A DNA stretch of 64,000 nucleotides, taken from positions 2,976,001 through 3,040,000 of the forward strand of contig NZ_OZ257126.1 of NCBI RefSeq assembly GCF_965278975.1. The letters are read 5' to 3'. Shown here one piece after another: positions 56,052 through 64,000 of the stretch; positions within the stretch are counted from its first letter, which is position 1; each line of letters begins with the position of its first letter. This DNA is from Ferrovibrio sp965278975 (GTDB lineage: Bacteria; Pseudomonadota; Alphaproteobacteria; Ferrovibrionales; Ferrovibrionaceae). The notes beneath the pieces are model-generated. The model was not told the origin of the DNA. It worked only from the letters and a program-made list of their open reading frames with translations, and made no database searches. The position numbers and the translations under genes were made by a program.

Positions 56052-57419
56052 ATGACCAAGAAACCAAGCAAGCAGAATTCCACCCAGACTCAGCCTACAC
56101 TGGCTCAAGCCGGCATCACCCGCCGCTCCGCGCTGAAGGGCGCCGGTGCTTTGGCCGGCGGCATGGCGCTGGGTTTTGCCGCGCCGGCGGTGCATGCGCA
56201 GCAGAAGATCGTGCGCTTCCTGAACGGCGAGCCGAGCGCAGATAGTGTGCGCGCGCTGCGTTTCGCCGCCGCGCAGTATGAAAAGCTCACCGGCGTGCAG
56301 GTGCGCATCGATTCCGTGCCGGGTGGCGCCGCGTTCCAGAAGCTGCAGGCATCGATCCAGGCTGGCCAACCCTATGAGATCGGCACGCTGAGCTTTGTTG
56401 GCGATGTGCTGTTGCTGGCCGGCGAGAAGAAGATCGTGCCGCTGAATGATCTGGTGAAGAAGTATGATTGGGGTCCGCGCATCCTGTTCCCGATGAACGG
56501 CAACAATTACTGGTACCCCTATGACTACAATCTGTGCTGGATCAATTACCGCAAGGATCTGTACGGCAAGAAGGGCCTGAAGGCGGCGACCAATTGGGCC
56601 GAGTATCTGCAGAACCTCACAGCGGTTACCGGCGGCGGCGATGGCCAGCTGCGCCATGGCGTGGTGCATCCGCTGGGCAGCGACGATGCCACCAATTACA
56701 CGGCCTTTGGCTATCTCTGGGCCAACGATGTCCGCATCCTCGACGACAAGTGGAATGTGGTGATCGACTCGCCCGAGATGGCGCCGCGCGTGCTCGAATA
56801 TCTCGATTTCATGGCCGATCTGGTGAAGCTGATGCCGCCCTCGCCGCGCCAGGCGAGCTGGGCCAACCTGGTGGGCGATTTCCAGGGCGATATCGTATCG
56901 CATACCCCGGGCACTGGCCGCCTGATCGACCAGATGAACCTGACCATGCCGGCGAAGGCGGCGAATGTTGCCTCCTGCCTGTATCCGTCCAAGTCGGGCA
57001 AGAAGTTCGCGGTCAACCACGGCTATGATGGCTGGGTGGTGCTGGATACGCCAATGACCCAGGAAGCGATCAAGTTCCTGACCTGGTTCTCGGACGAGCA
57101 TTTCATCAACTTCCTCCATTCCTCGCCGATCCACTATCAGCCGACCCGCCTGGATATCTACAAGGATCCGCGCTGGCTGGCGCATCCGTCGCTGGAGACC
57201 TTTGCCAGCATCGTCGAGATGCAGAAGCAGGTGCTGTCCGATCCGAATGTGGTGATCCGCTCGATCGACACCGAAGGCCCGGAACCGGATGTGCGTGCCG
57301 GCAAGCTGTTCCGCTCCTTCGCGTTGCCGGAAATGGTGCAGGACCGTGTGTTTAACGGCAAATCCTCGGCCGAAGCGCTCAAGACGGCGGCCGAGAAGAT
57401 CCGCAAGGTCATCGCGTGA
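56052..57419 (+). CDS. ABC transporter substrate-binding protein (sugar type)
   Basis: A 455-residue binding protein with a Tat signal (TRRSALKGAGALAGG, residues about 23-37, cut near AVHAQ). The mature protein is an SBP_bac_1-type fold with VRFLNGEPSADS near the start. The ATG at 56052 is supported by GGGAGAGG upstream; the longer frame to 56007 overlaps the ATPase stop but lacks a good site. It sits between ATPase and permease genes, with a hairpin following it. Ligand unknown, probably a sugar or polyol. Confidence 0.9.
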   Translation: MTKKPSKQNSTQTQPTLAQAGITRRSALKGAGALAGGMALGFAAPAVHAQQKIVRFLNGEPSADSVRALRFAAAQYEKLTGVQVRIDSVPGGAAFQKLQASIQAGQPYEIGTLSFVGDVLLLAGEKKIVPLNDLVKKYDWGPRILFPMNGNNYWYPYDYNLCWINYRKDLYGKKGLKAATNWAEYLQNLTAVTGGGDGQLRHGVVHPLGSDDATNYTAFGYLWANDVRILDDKWNVVIDSPEMAPRVLEYLDFMADLVKLMPPSPRQASWANLVGDFQGDIVSHTPGTGRLIDQMNLTMPAKAANVASCLYPSKSGKKFAVNHGYDGWVVLDTPMTQEAIKFLTWFSDEHFINFLHSSPIHYQPTRLDIYKDPRWLAHPSLETFASIVEMQKQVLSDPNVVIRSIDTEGPEPDVRAGKLFRSFALPEMVQDRVFNGKSSAEALKTAAEKIRKVIA

Positions 57420-57460
57420 TCGCTCCGGCGTATCCTTTCTCAACGGTGTTTACCGCCAAA

Positions 57461-57488
57461 CCGCCTCTGCCCAGCGTGGCAGGGGCGG
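57461..57488 (+). other. stem-loop between binding-protein and permease genes
   Basis: An 11-bp stem (57461-57471 with 57478-57488, one G-U wobble) and a 6-base loop CAGCGT, in the 82-bp gap after the binding-protein gene. There is no T-tract, so it is more likely an mRNA-stabilising or partial-attenuation element that raises binding-protein levels above the permeases than a full terminator. Confidence 0.6.
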
Positions 57489-57501
57489 GTAGGGGGCTGT
57501 C

Positions 57502-58368
57502 ATGATGCGTGGCGACCGCGTTATCTACGCTATTTTCATTCTGGCTTTTGCCCTCACGGCGCTGCTGATTTTCTACCCGGCCTATCATGCGGTGGAATTG
57601 AGCTTCCAGCATCGCAAGTCGCTGGTCTCGGCACCGGAATGGGTTGGCTTCGCCAATTATGGCCATGTGCTCGTCATGCCGGAATTCTGGTCGGCACTGG
57701 GCCGCGGCGTGATCTTCTCCGGCTGCTCGATTGCCTTGCAACTTGGCCTTGGCCTCGCGCTGGCAATCCTGCTGGACCGCAAGCTGCCGGGCATGGCAGT
57801 GATCCGTGGCCTTTCCGTGCTGCCCTATCTGCTGCCCACCGTGGTGGTGGCGCTGACCTTCCGCTGGATGCTGGATGGTTCGACCGGGATAATCAGTCAT
57901 CTCGCCAAGACGCTGGGCTACACCCATATCGCGTGGGCCGATCATCCGGTGGCGGCGATGGCCACGGTGATCCTGATCAGCGTGTGGATATGGACGCCGT
58001 TCGTCACGCTGGCCTGCCTTGCCGGCCTGCAATCCATCCCGGAAGAACTCTACGAGGCCGCCCGCATCGATGGCGCCGGCGCCTGGAACCGCTTCCTGCA
58101 TGTCACCCTGCCGCAGCTTCGCTCGGTGATCCTGGTGGTGCTGCTGCTGCGCACGATCTGGATGTTCAACAAGTTCGATATCATCTGGCTGATGACGCGC
58201 GGCGGGCCGCAGCATGCCACCGAGCATCTGCCGGTCTTGTCCTACCGGCTGGCCTTCGAGCTTTACGATGTTGGCAAGGGGGCTGCCATCTCCACCATTT
58301 CCTTCCTCATTCTGTCGGGTCTGATCGTGCTGTATTTCCGCTTCTTCCCGCTCGATCAGAAGGATTGA
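57502..58368 (+). CDS. ABC transporter permease (UgpA/MalF type)
   Basis: A 288-residue permease with six membrane segments and the EAA-like loop 'YEAARIDGAGAWNRFLHVTLPQLR' (in pieces, about 185-208). A GGGTAGGGGG-type site lies upstream. It pairs with the next permease to form the channel of the sugar-type importer. Confidence 0.9.
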   Translation: MMRGDRVIYAIFILAFALTALLIFYPAYHAVELSFQHRKSLVSAPEWVGFANYGHVLVMPEFWSALGRGVIFSGCSIALQLGLGLALAILLDRKLPGMAVIRGLSVLPYLLPTVVVALTFRWMLDGSTGIISHLAKTLGYTHIAWADHPVAAMATVILISVWIWTPFVTLACLAGLQSIPEELYEAARIDGAGAWNRFLHVTLPQLRSVILVVLLLRTIWMFNKFDIIWLMTRGGPQHATEHLPVLSYRLAFELYDVGKGAAISTISFLILSGLIVLYFRFFPLDQKD

Positions 58369-58372
58369 GCCG

Positions 58373-59200
58373 ATGACCCGCGTGCTTTTTGGCAAGGTGC
58401 TGTACTGGTTCTTCGTGGCGGCGATGCTGGTCTATTCGCTGTTCCCGATTTACTGGATGGTAGTGACCGGCCTGCGTGATCCCACCACGCTGTATTCCAG
58501 CATCAGCCTGCTGCCCGGACCGTGGTCTCTGCAAAGCTATGAAACGCTGCTGAGCCTCACCGACTATCCCGGCTGGTTCAAGAATTCGATGATCGTCGCC
58601 TTTGGCACCGTGGCCGTCACCATCACGCTGTCCACCCTGATTGCCTATGCCGTCACACGGCTGCATTTCCCAGGCAAGATGTTCGTGGTCGGCACCATGC
58701 TCTACGCCTACATGTTTCCGCCTTTGCTGTTGGCGATCCCGCTGGCGTCGCTGTTCGTCGCCGTCGGTATATACGATACGCTGGCCTCCCTGATTATCTC
58801 GCATACCACGATCTCGCTGCCGCTCGGCGTATGGCTGCTCTGGGGCTTCTTCAAGCAGATGCCGCAGGATGTGGAGGAGGCGGCGATGGTCGATGGCTGC
58901 TCGCGGCTTGGGGCTTTCCTCCGCGTGGTGCTGCCGCTCACCCTGCCGGGCATTGTCACTGTGGCGATTTTTTCCTTCCTGCTGTCCTGGACCGATTACA
59001 TCTTTGGCTTCGTGATGATCAGCAATGATGCCAACAAGACATTGCCGGTGGGCCTGGAGACCATGGTTGGTCTCTACGAATTGCGCTGGGGTGAATTGAT
59101 GGCCGGTTCGACGCTGATCGCGCTGCCGCTGTTCGTGATGTTCTCGTTCCTCAGCCGGTATTTCATCCGCGGTCTGGCGGCGGGTGCCGTCAAGGGCTGA
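58373..59200 (+). CDS. ABC transporter permease (UgpE/MalG type)
   Basis: A 275-residue permease with six membrane segments. The EAA-like loop reads 'EEAAMVDGCSRLGAFLRVVLPLTLPG' (in pieces, about 163-188). It starts 4 bp after the preceding permease stop and completes the importer. Confidence 0.9.
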   Translation: MTRVLFGKVLYWFFVAAMLVYSLFPIYWMVVTGLRDPTTLYSSISLLPGPWSLQSYETLLSLTDYPGWFKNSMIVAFGTVAVTITLSTLIAYAVTRLHFPGKMFVVGTMLYAYMFPPLLLAIPLASLFVAVGIYDTLASLIISHTTISLPLGVWLLWGFFKQMPQDVEEAAMVDGCSRLGAFLRVVLPLTLPGIVTVAIFSFLLSWTDYIFGFVMISNDANKTLPVGLETMVGLYELRWGELMAGSTLIALPLFVMFSFLSRYFIRGLAAGAVKG

Positions 59201-59230
59201 GTCACTGCCGCATATCCAGGAAATCCAGTT

Positions 59231-60325
59231 ATGAAGATCAAGCGCCTCGAAACCTTCGCTGACCAGTTCACCGGCTTTGTCCGTGTCACCACCGATGATG
59301 GCCGCGAAGGCTGGGGCCAGCTCTCGAATTACCAGTCGGATATCACCGCACAGATTTTCCATCGCCAGGTGGCGCGCTATGCACTGGGCACCGATGCCCT
59401 GGATATTGCCGGCCTGGTCGATCGCTTGCCGGAGATGGAGCATAAATTCACCGGCTCATGGTTGCTGCGTGCCATCACCGGCCTGGATACGGCTCTGTGG
59501 GATCTGCGCGGCAAGCTGGAGGGCAAGAGCGTCTGTGAATTGCTCGGCGGCACGCCGCGGCTGTTCCCGGTCTATGGCTCCAGCATGAAGCGTTCGATCA
59601 CGCCCGAAGATGAAGTGGCGCGTTTCCTGCGCCTGCGCGATGCTCATGGTTTCTCGGCATTCAAATTCCGCGTCGGCCGGCAATGCGGCCATGATCAGGA
59701 TGAATGGCCGGGCCGCACCGAGGCCATCGCGCCGGCCTTGCGCAAGGCACTGGGGCCGGATACGCGCCTGCTGGCCGATGGCAATAGTGGCTTCACGCCG
59801 AAGAAGGCCATCGAGGTCGGCCGCCTGCTGCAGGATAACGGCATCATTCATTTCGAGGAGCCTTGCCCCTATTGGGAACATGCCTGGACCCGCGAGGTGA
59901 AAGAGGCGCTGGAGCTGGATGTCACCGGCGGCGAGCAGGATTGCGACCTGACGGTATGGCGCTACATGATCGAGAACCGGGTCGTCGACGTGGTGCAGCC
60001 CGATGTCTGCTATATCGGCGGCGTGCATCGCTTCCTGAAAGTGGCCAAGATGGCCGAGGCCGCCGGGATGCTGGTGACACCCCATGCCGCCAACCAGTCC
60101 CTGGTCACCACCTTCACCCTGCATATTCTCGGCGCGCTGAAGAATGCCGGGCCTTACCTGGAATTCTCCATCGAGGGGCCGGACTTCTATCCCTGGGAGC
60201 AGGGCCTGCTGCGCAATCCGCTGCAGGTGAAGGATGGCATGGTGCAGATCCCCGAAGGCCCCGGCTGGGGTGTCGAGATCAATCCGGCTTGGCTGGAAAA
60301 GGCGCAGTACCAGGTCAGCGAATAG
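59231..60325 (+). CDS. mandelate racemase/muconate lactonizing enzyme family protein (acid-sugar dehydratase-like)
   Basis: A 364-residue enolase-superfamily enzyme. Metal ligands are D183 (LLADGNSG), E209 (HFEEPCP) and E235 (TGGEQDC). The mandelate-racemase-type His-Asp dyad is D258 (QPDVCYIGG) and H285 (TPHAANQS). The base strand reads K145-F-R147 (FKFRVG). The set fits a sugar-acid dehydratase in the cytoplasm. As the last gene of the aldehyde dehydrogenase/ABC operon it probably dehydrates the acid made by the upstream enzymes. Substrate unknown. Confidence 0.85.
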   Translation: MKIKRLETFADQFTGFVRVTTDDGREGWGQLSNYQSDITAQIFHRQVARYALGTDALDIAGLVDRLPEMEHKFTGSWLLRAITGLDTALWDLRGKLEGKSVCELLGGTPRLFPVYGSSMKRSITPEDEVARFLRLRDAHGFSAFKFRVGRQCGHDQDEWPGRTEAIAPALRKALGPDTRLLADGNSGFTPKKAIEVGRLLQDNGIIHFEEPCPYWEHAWTREVKEALELDVTGGEQDCDLTVWRYMIENRVVDVVQPDVCYIGGVHRFLKVAKMAEAAGMLVTPHAANQSLVTTFTLHILGALKNAGPYLEFSIEGPDFYPWEQGLLRNPLQVKDGMVQIPEGPGWGVEINPAWLEKAQYQVSE

Positions 60326-60866
60326 GACGCCCGGACTTTTTGATATTTAACCCGGACTCCATCCTATTATTTAAGAACGACTCGCAGTCCGGCGGGCAGA
60401 CATTTTTGTTCTGTGCCGGAAAGCGGCTGGCTGGGGCTATTTACTGGCCGGCCTGGAGCGCCGTGGCTTTGGCTTCATGGCTATTAGAAGTGTATCCTTC
60501 ATAATTCTACTCACGGCAGCTTTTGGCGGGGGTGGCGTAGCTCCGTGTCACTTTTCGTACAATTTCCACTCGCATATTTACTAATGGATGTGAAAATACG
60601 CATGGGTATTTTTCCGCGTGTGCCGCCTGATGCTTTTCCAGCATTGTGACGAAAAGTGTAATATATACATTAAGTTAGACTATTGCTCCAGACACATAGT
60701 TTTAGCTTGTCGGAACCCCGGCCCTATGCCAAAGAAACAGGCAGAGATTGTATCCTAAGGGGAAGGTCTGCGCCTGCATCGGCGCCTGATGCTTGTTTCC
60801 GGTTGAACAATGGCCGGTGGGCGGATGGATTCGTCTGGTTGCATTGCGTTGACGCTTAAGAAATAG
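60326..60866. other. 541-bp AT-rich non-coding region upstream of the two-partner secretion genes
   Basis: No convincing gene. The stretch 60500-60700 is strongly AT-rich against the 63% GC surroundings and holds promoter-like sequence (TTGTGA at 60644-60649, then AT-rich runs around 60660). Near its left end CCGGACT occurs twice (60331-60337 and 60352-60358), with its inverted copy AGTCCGG at 60386-60392. The low GC may mark a silenced or horizontally gained regulatory region. Confidence 0.45.
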
Positions 60867-62612
60867 GTGAGCGAAGTGCGGCCTTATCAGCGTGGCTCTG
60901 CGGAGCGGGGAAGCCTCATTCTGGCAGCGAGCTGGGCACTGGCTTTGGCGGTTGGATTGATGTCTGTGCTGCCAGCCATGCCGGCCTTCGCACAGGTGCC
61001 TTCCCAGCTTCCTTCCGGCGCCGTACCGGGCCGCGAATTGCCGCAGCCGCTGATGGTGGCGCCGCCGGGGCCGGGTGGCAGCATTGTTGTGCCGCGCGCT
61101 TCCGCCGCCGAGGCGCCTGCCGGCGCCGATCAGGTTTCCTTTACGCTCAGCGCGGTTGAAATCCAGGGCGCCACGGTTTTCTCCGCTGCCGAATTGCAGG
61201 CGAGTTATGCAGCCCTGATCGGCAAGCAGATTTCCGTCGCCGATGCCTTCAAGATCGCCAATGAAATCGAATTGAAGTATCGCGGTGCGGGGTATGTCAC
61301 CAGCCGCGTGCTGGTGCCGGAACAGTCGATTGAAGGCGGCCGTTTCCGTATCGCCGTGGTGGAAGGCTTCATTTCCAGCATTGTGGTGCAAGGCGATATC
61401 GGCCCGGCCAAGGCCGCTGTCGAGCGACTGCTGGCGCCGCTGGTCAATGTCACGCCGGTGAATGTATCCGAGATCGAGCGCCGCCTGCTGCTTGCCAACG
61501 ACCTTGCCGGTCTGACCGTCCGTGGCAATCTTGAGCCTTCGCCGGATGTGCCTGGTGCCTCGGTGATGGTGGTGAAGTCCGAGCGCCGCGACCTCGACAC
61601 CTCGCTCACCTTCGACAACCGTAATTCGCCTTATCTCGGCGGCGCGGAATGGCTCGGATCGGCGGGCTGGAATTCTTTCGGCAGCAATGCCGATCAGCTC
61701 AACCTGCGGCTCAAGCAGTCCTCGCCATGGGGCCGCTCCTGGTCGGTCGGTGGCGGCTATAGCGGCCTGTTCAGCGATGATGGCCTCACCGCCAGCTTCA
61801 ATTCGAGTTTCGCCCGTTCCTATCCGGCGAAGGAACTGAAGCGCCTGCAGATCCAGAGCGATGTGCTGACCAATGCCGGCGCGGTCACCTATCCGCTGAT
61901 CCGCTCGCGCATGGAGAACCTGCGCCTCACCGGCGAGTTTGAGTACCGCATGGTGGATACCGATCTGGCCCAGGCGCCGTATAACCGCGACCGCCTGAGC
62001 ATCCTGCGCGCCGGTCTCAGCTATGATCGCACCGATACATTCGATGGCATCAGCGCGATCCGCGCCACGATGCATCGTGGTCTCGATATCCTCAATGCCA
62101 CCGATGGCGGTGACCCGCTGGCCTCGCGCAGTGATGGCCATAGCAGTTACACCAAGTGGACGCTTGACCTGACCCGCGTGCAGCAGTTGCCCGCCAGCTT
62201 CAGCCTGCTTGCCACCGCGACCGGGCAATACACCCGCACGCCGCTGCTGGCCAGCGAGGAGATCGCGCTCGGCGGCCCCAGCTTCGGCCGTGGCTTCGAT
62301 ACCGGTGAAGTTTCCGGCGACAATGGCTGGGCGGTTTCCGTCGAGCTGCGCTACACGCCGGAATGGCTGCAGGCGGCTTTCCCTGATGGCTTGCAGCTTT
62401 ATGCCTTCGTTGATCGTGGTCAGGTCTGGAATATCGGCAGCGTGACGCCGACCAACGACCGCATCAATGTCACCACCGCTGGCGGGGGCTTCCGCGTCAA
62501 TATCACGAAGAACCTGTTTGCCTCGCTGGAACTCGCCCGTGGCCTGGATAAGCCGCAGGCGACGATTTCCGACAAGCCGAAGGTCTTCTTCAGCATCAAC
62601 ACCCATTTCTGA
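60867..62612 (+). CDS. two-partner secretion transporter (TpsB, ShlB/FhaC/HecB family)
   Basis: A 581-residue outer-membrane transporter. The signal peptide ends near AFAQ (residue about 42), followed by a Pro-rich linker, POTRA-type domains (about 88-240, with VSFTLSAVEIQGATVF at the first strand and 'AVVEGFISSIVVQGD') and a 16-strand barrel. The loop-6-type motif GGPSFGRGFD and the following FVDRGQVW match the TpsB signature, and the chain ends in Phe as barrel proteins do. The start is a GTG at 60867. It would secrete the adjacent TpsA exoprotein. Confidence 0.9.
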   Translation: MSEVRPYQRGSAERGSLILAASWALALAVGLMSVLPAMPAFAQVPSQLPSGAVPGRELPQPLMVAPPGPGGSIVVPRASAAEAPAGADQVSFTLSAVEIQGATVFSAAELQASYAALIGKQISVADAFKIANEIELKYRGAGYVTSRVLVPEQSIEGGRFRIAVVEGFISSIVVQGDIGPAKAAVERLLAPLVNVTPVNVSEIERRLLLANDLAGLTVRGNLEPSPDVPGASVMVVKSERRDLDTSLTFDNRNSPYLGGAEWLGSAGWNSFGSNADQLNLRLKQSSPWGRSWSVGGGYSGLFSDDGLTASFNSSFARSYPAKELKRLQIQSDVLTNAGAVTYPLIRSRMENLRLTGEFEYRMVDTDLAQAPYNRDRLSILRAGLSYDRTDTFDGISAIRATMHRGLDILNATDGGDPLASRSDGHSSYTKWTLDLTRVQQLPASFSLLATATGQYTRTPLLASEEIALGGPSFGRGFDTGEVSGDNGWAVSVELRYTPEWLQAAFPDGLQLYAFVDRGQVWNIGSVTPTNDRINVTTAGGGFRVNITKNLFASLELARGLDKPQATISDKPKVFFSINTHF

Positions 62613-62622
62613 GGCCGGTAGT

Positions 62623-64000
62623 ATGGATCGCGCGCGCCACTTCACTTCGCCCCGCATTTCTGGCCACAGCCTTAAGTTCCGTTTGCTTGCATCTGTTACA
62701 AGTTTGTTGCCGCTGTCTGATCAGCGACCGAACCTTGTGGGCAGCAGTCGCAGCGCGCGGCGCAAGAGCGCGGCGCTTACCGCCGCTGCCGGCGCCTATG
62801 CACTGTCCTCGCTGATCACCGGCGCCCAGGCCCAGACCCTGCCGCAGGGCGGCAATGTCGTTGCCGGCTCGGCCAGCATCAACCAGGCGACGCCGAACTC
62901 GCTCAATATCGTCCAGACCACCAATTCAGCGATCATCAACTGGCAGTCGTTCAGCATCGGCGCCGGCCAGAGCGTGAATTTCCAGCAGCCGAGTGCTGCC
63001 TCGGTGACGCTGAACCGCGTCCTCGGCAATGATCCTTCCGCCATCTTCGGCACGCTCACCGCCAATGGTACGGTGATGCTGGTGAACCCGAATGGCGTGT
63101 TCTTCGGCCCCGGCTCGCGTGTTGACGTCGGCGGCCTGGTCGCCACCACGGCGAATATCAAGGATGCCGATTTCATGGCCGGTAAGTACCTGTTCGGTAC
63201 GCCCGGCAATGCCAATGCCCAGGTGGTGAACCAGGGCGATATCAGCATCAAGGATACCGGCCTGGCCGCCCTGGTGGCGCCGCGGGTGCATAATTCCGGC
63301 GTGATCCGTGCTCGTCTCGGCAAGGTGGCGCTCGGCGCGGCACAGAGCTTCACGCTTGATTTCTATGGTGATGGCCTGTTGTCCTTCGGCGTTGGCGCCG
63401 AAGCCTCCAATGCCCTGGTGGTGAACAGTGGCCAGATCGCTGCCGATGGCGGTGTGGTGGAACTCTCCGCCCGCGCCGTCAAGGGCGTGATTGACAATGT
63501 GATCAACACTTCCGGCGTGGTGCAGGCGAAGAGCGTCGGGATGCAGAACGGCAAGATCGTTCTCTCTGGCGGTTCTGCCGGCAAGGTGGAGATTTCCGGC
63601 ACGGTCGATGCCACCGGCGGCAATGCCGGCGAGACCGGCGGTAAAGTGGTCGCCACAGGTGCCGACATTTCGGTGGCTGCCGGCACCAGCATCAACGTTT
63701 CCGGTCAGGCCGGCGGCGGCCAGATCGCGCTCGGCAGCGATGGCAGCGGCGTGCGCGGCCGCGCTGATGGCATGTGGTCGGATACCGTCTCGGTGGCGGG
63801 CAGCGCGCAGCTCAAGGCCGATGCCATCGACAATGGCGATGGCGGTCTGGTCACCGTGCTGTCCAATGACCGCACGGTTTTCGCCGGCAGCATTTCGGCG
63901 CGCGGCGGCGCCAATGGCGGCAATGGCGGCTTCGCCGAGATTTCCAGCCATAAGGATATTCACCTCACCGGTTCGGCAGATTTGCGTGCGCCCAAGGGGG
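62623..64000 (+). CDS. TpsA exoprotein, filamentous haemagglutinin N-terminal domain (runs off right edge)
   Basis: The frame is open from ATG 62623 to the window end (459 codons seen). A long N-terminal region (about 70 residues, hydrophobic core 50-68, cut near AQAQ) resembles an extended signal peptide; a GTG at 62737 would give an ordinary one. The TPS domain follows (GGNVVAGSASINQ, IINWQSFSIGAGQSVNFQQP, VLGNDPSAIFG, and the hallmark NPNGVFFG), then beta-helix-forming repeats rich in Gly, Ala, Val (GGNAGETGGKVVATG). It is the secreted partner of the TpsB encoded 10 bp upstream. Confidence 0.9.
   Translation, partial: MDRARHFTSPRISGHSLKFRLLASVTSLLPLSDQRPNLVGSSRSARRKSAALTAAAGAYALSSLITGAQAQTLPQGGNVVAGSASINQATPNSLNIVQTTNSAIINWQSFSIGAGQSVNFQQPSAASVTLNRVLGNDPSAIFGTLTANGTVMLVNPNGVFFGPGSRVDVGGLVATTANIKDADFMAGKYLFGTPGNANAQVVNQGDISIKDTGLAALVAPRVHNSGVIRARLGKVALGAAQSFTLDFYGDGLLSFGVGAEASNALVVNSGQIAADGGVVELSARAVKGVIDNVINTSGVVQAKSVGMQNGKIVLSGGSAGKVEISGTVDATGGNAGETGGKVVATGADISVAAGTSINVSGQAGGGQIALGSDGSGVRGRADGMWSDTVSVAGSAQLKADAIDNGDGGLVTVLSNDRTVFAGSISARGGANGGNGGFAEISSHKDIHLTGSADLRAPKG

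Noticed and set aside
60702..62657. A 651-codon minus-strand open frame opposite the TpsB gene
   Set aside because: Antisense to a complete POTRA/barrel gene; no domain is recognisable and the frame is a by-product of GC-rich codons.

Overview
The window is about 63% GC with dense, mostly operonic coding. The gene content (MatB-type malonyl-CoA synthetase, DUF1217, TIGR02466, DUF4197, BMP-type and Pot-type ABC operons, many acyl-CoA and amide catabolic genes) fits a free-living heterotrophic alphaproteobacterium, most likely of the Rhodospirillales. The genus is not determined; this is inference from gene families and base composition. No rRNA, tRNA, CRISPR array, insertion sequence or phage gene was seen.

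Left part (1-11992): a run of mostly monocistronic housekeeping and metabolic genes. They are a DUF4394 protein (cut by the window edge), malonyl-CoA synthetase plus a PLP aminotransferase, a divergent DUF2000/AraC pair, a TIGR02466 oxygenase-like protein coupled to a PanE-like reductase, a DUF4197 protein, an acyl-CoA dehydrogenase with a clear terminator, a DUF1217 (flagellum-associated) protein and a DEAD-box RNA helicase.

11953-19399: a nitrogen-compound locus. A BMP-type ABC importer (binding protein, double ATPase, two permeases) is followed in the same operon by a BiuH-like cysteine hydrolase and an amidase, with a RutB-like cysteine hydrolase divergently upstream. 19404-24511: a NarL-type two-component system with an alpha/beta hydrolase gene between regulator and kinase, divergent from three small secreted or membrane protein genes.

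24921-42343 is the most unusual region. A gene of about 10.6 kb encodes a roughly 3546-residue surface-type protein (LEPRxLFDAA motif, DUF4347, cadherin-like modules, ten near-identical 137-141 residue tandem repeats). Five genes follow in tight order: a TolC-family lipoprotein, a TAXI-type binding lipoprotein, a HlyD-type adaptor, a second adaptor with a cytoplasmic GAF-like domain, and an M50 metalloprotease-like membrane protein fused to a lipoyl/HlyD domain. There is no ABC ATPase and no RTX repeat. This looks like a dedicated, poorly described export, processing or anchoring machine for the giant protein.

42478-50557: an IclR-regulated operon with a Pot-type ABC importer, a dihydroorotase-like cyclic amidohydrolase, a quinone-oxidoreductase-type MDR enzyme and a CobW/COG0523 GTPase that may load metal into the amidohydrolase. 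50711-60325: a catabolic regulon with a GMC oxidoreductase, a LysR regulator, an aldehyde dehydrogenase, a sugar-type ABC importer and an enolase-superfamily dehydratase-like enzyme. A shared 17-bp motif upstream of the GMC gene and in the lysR/aldehyde dehydrogenase promoter region ties these together. 60867-64000: a two-partner secretion pair (TpsB transporter, then a TpsA haemagglutinin-like exoprotein running off the right edge), preceded by a 541-bp AT-rich non-coding region.
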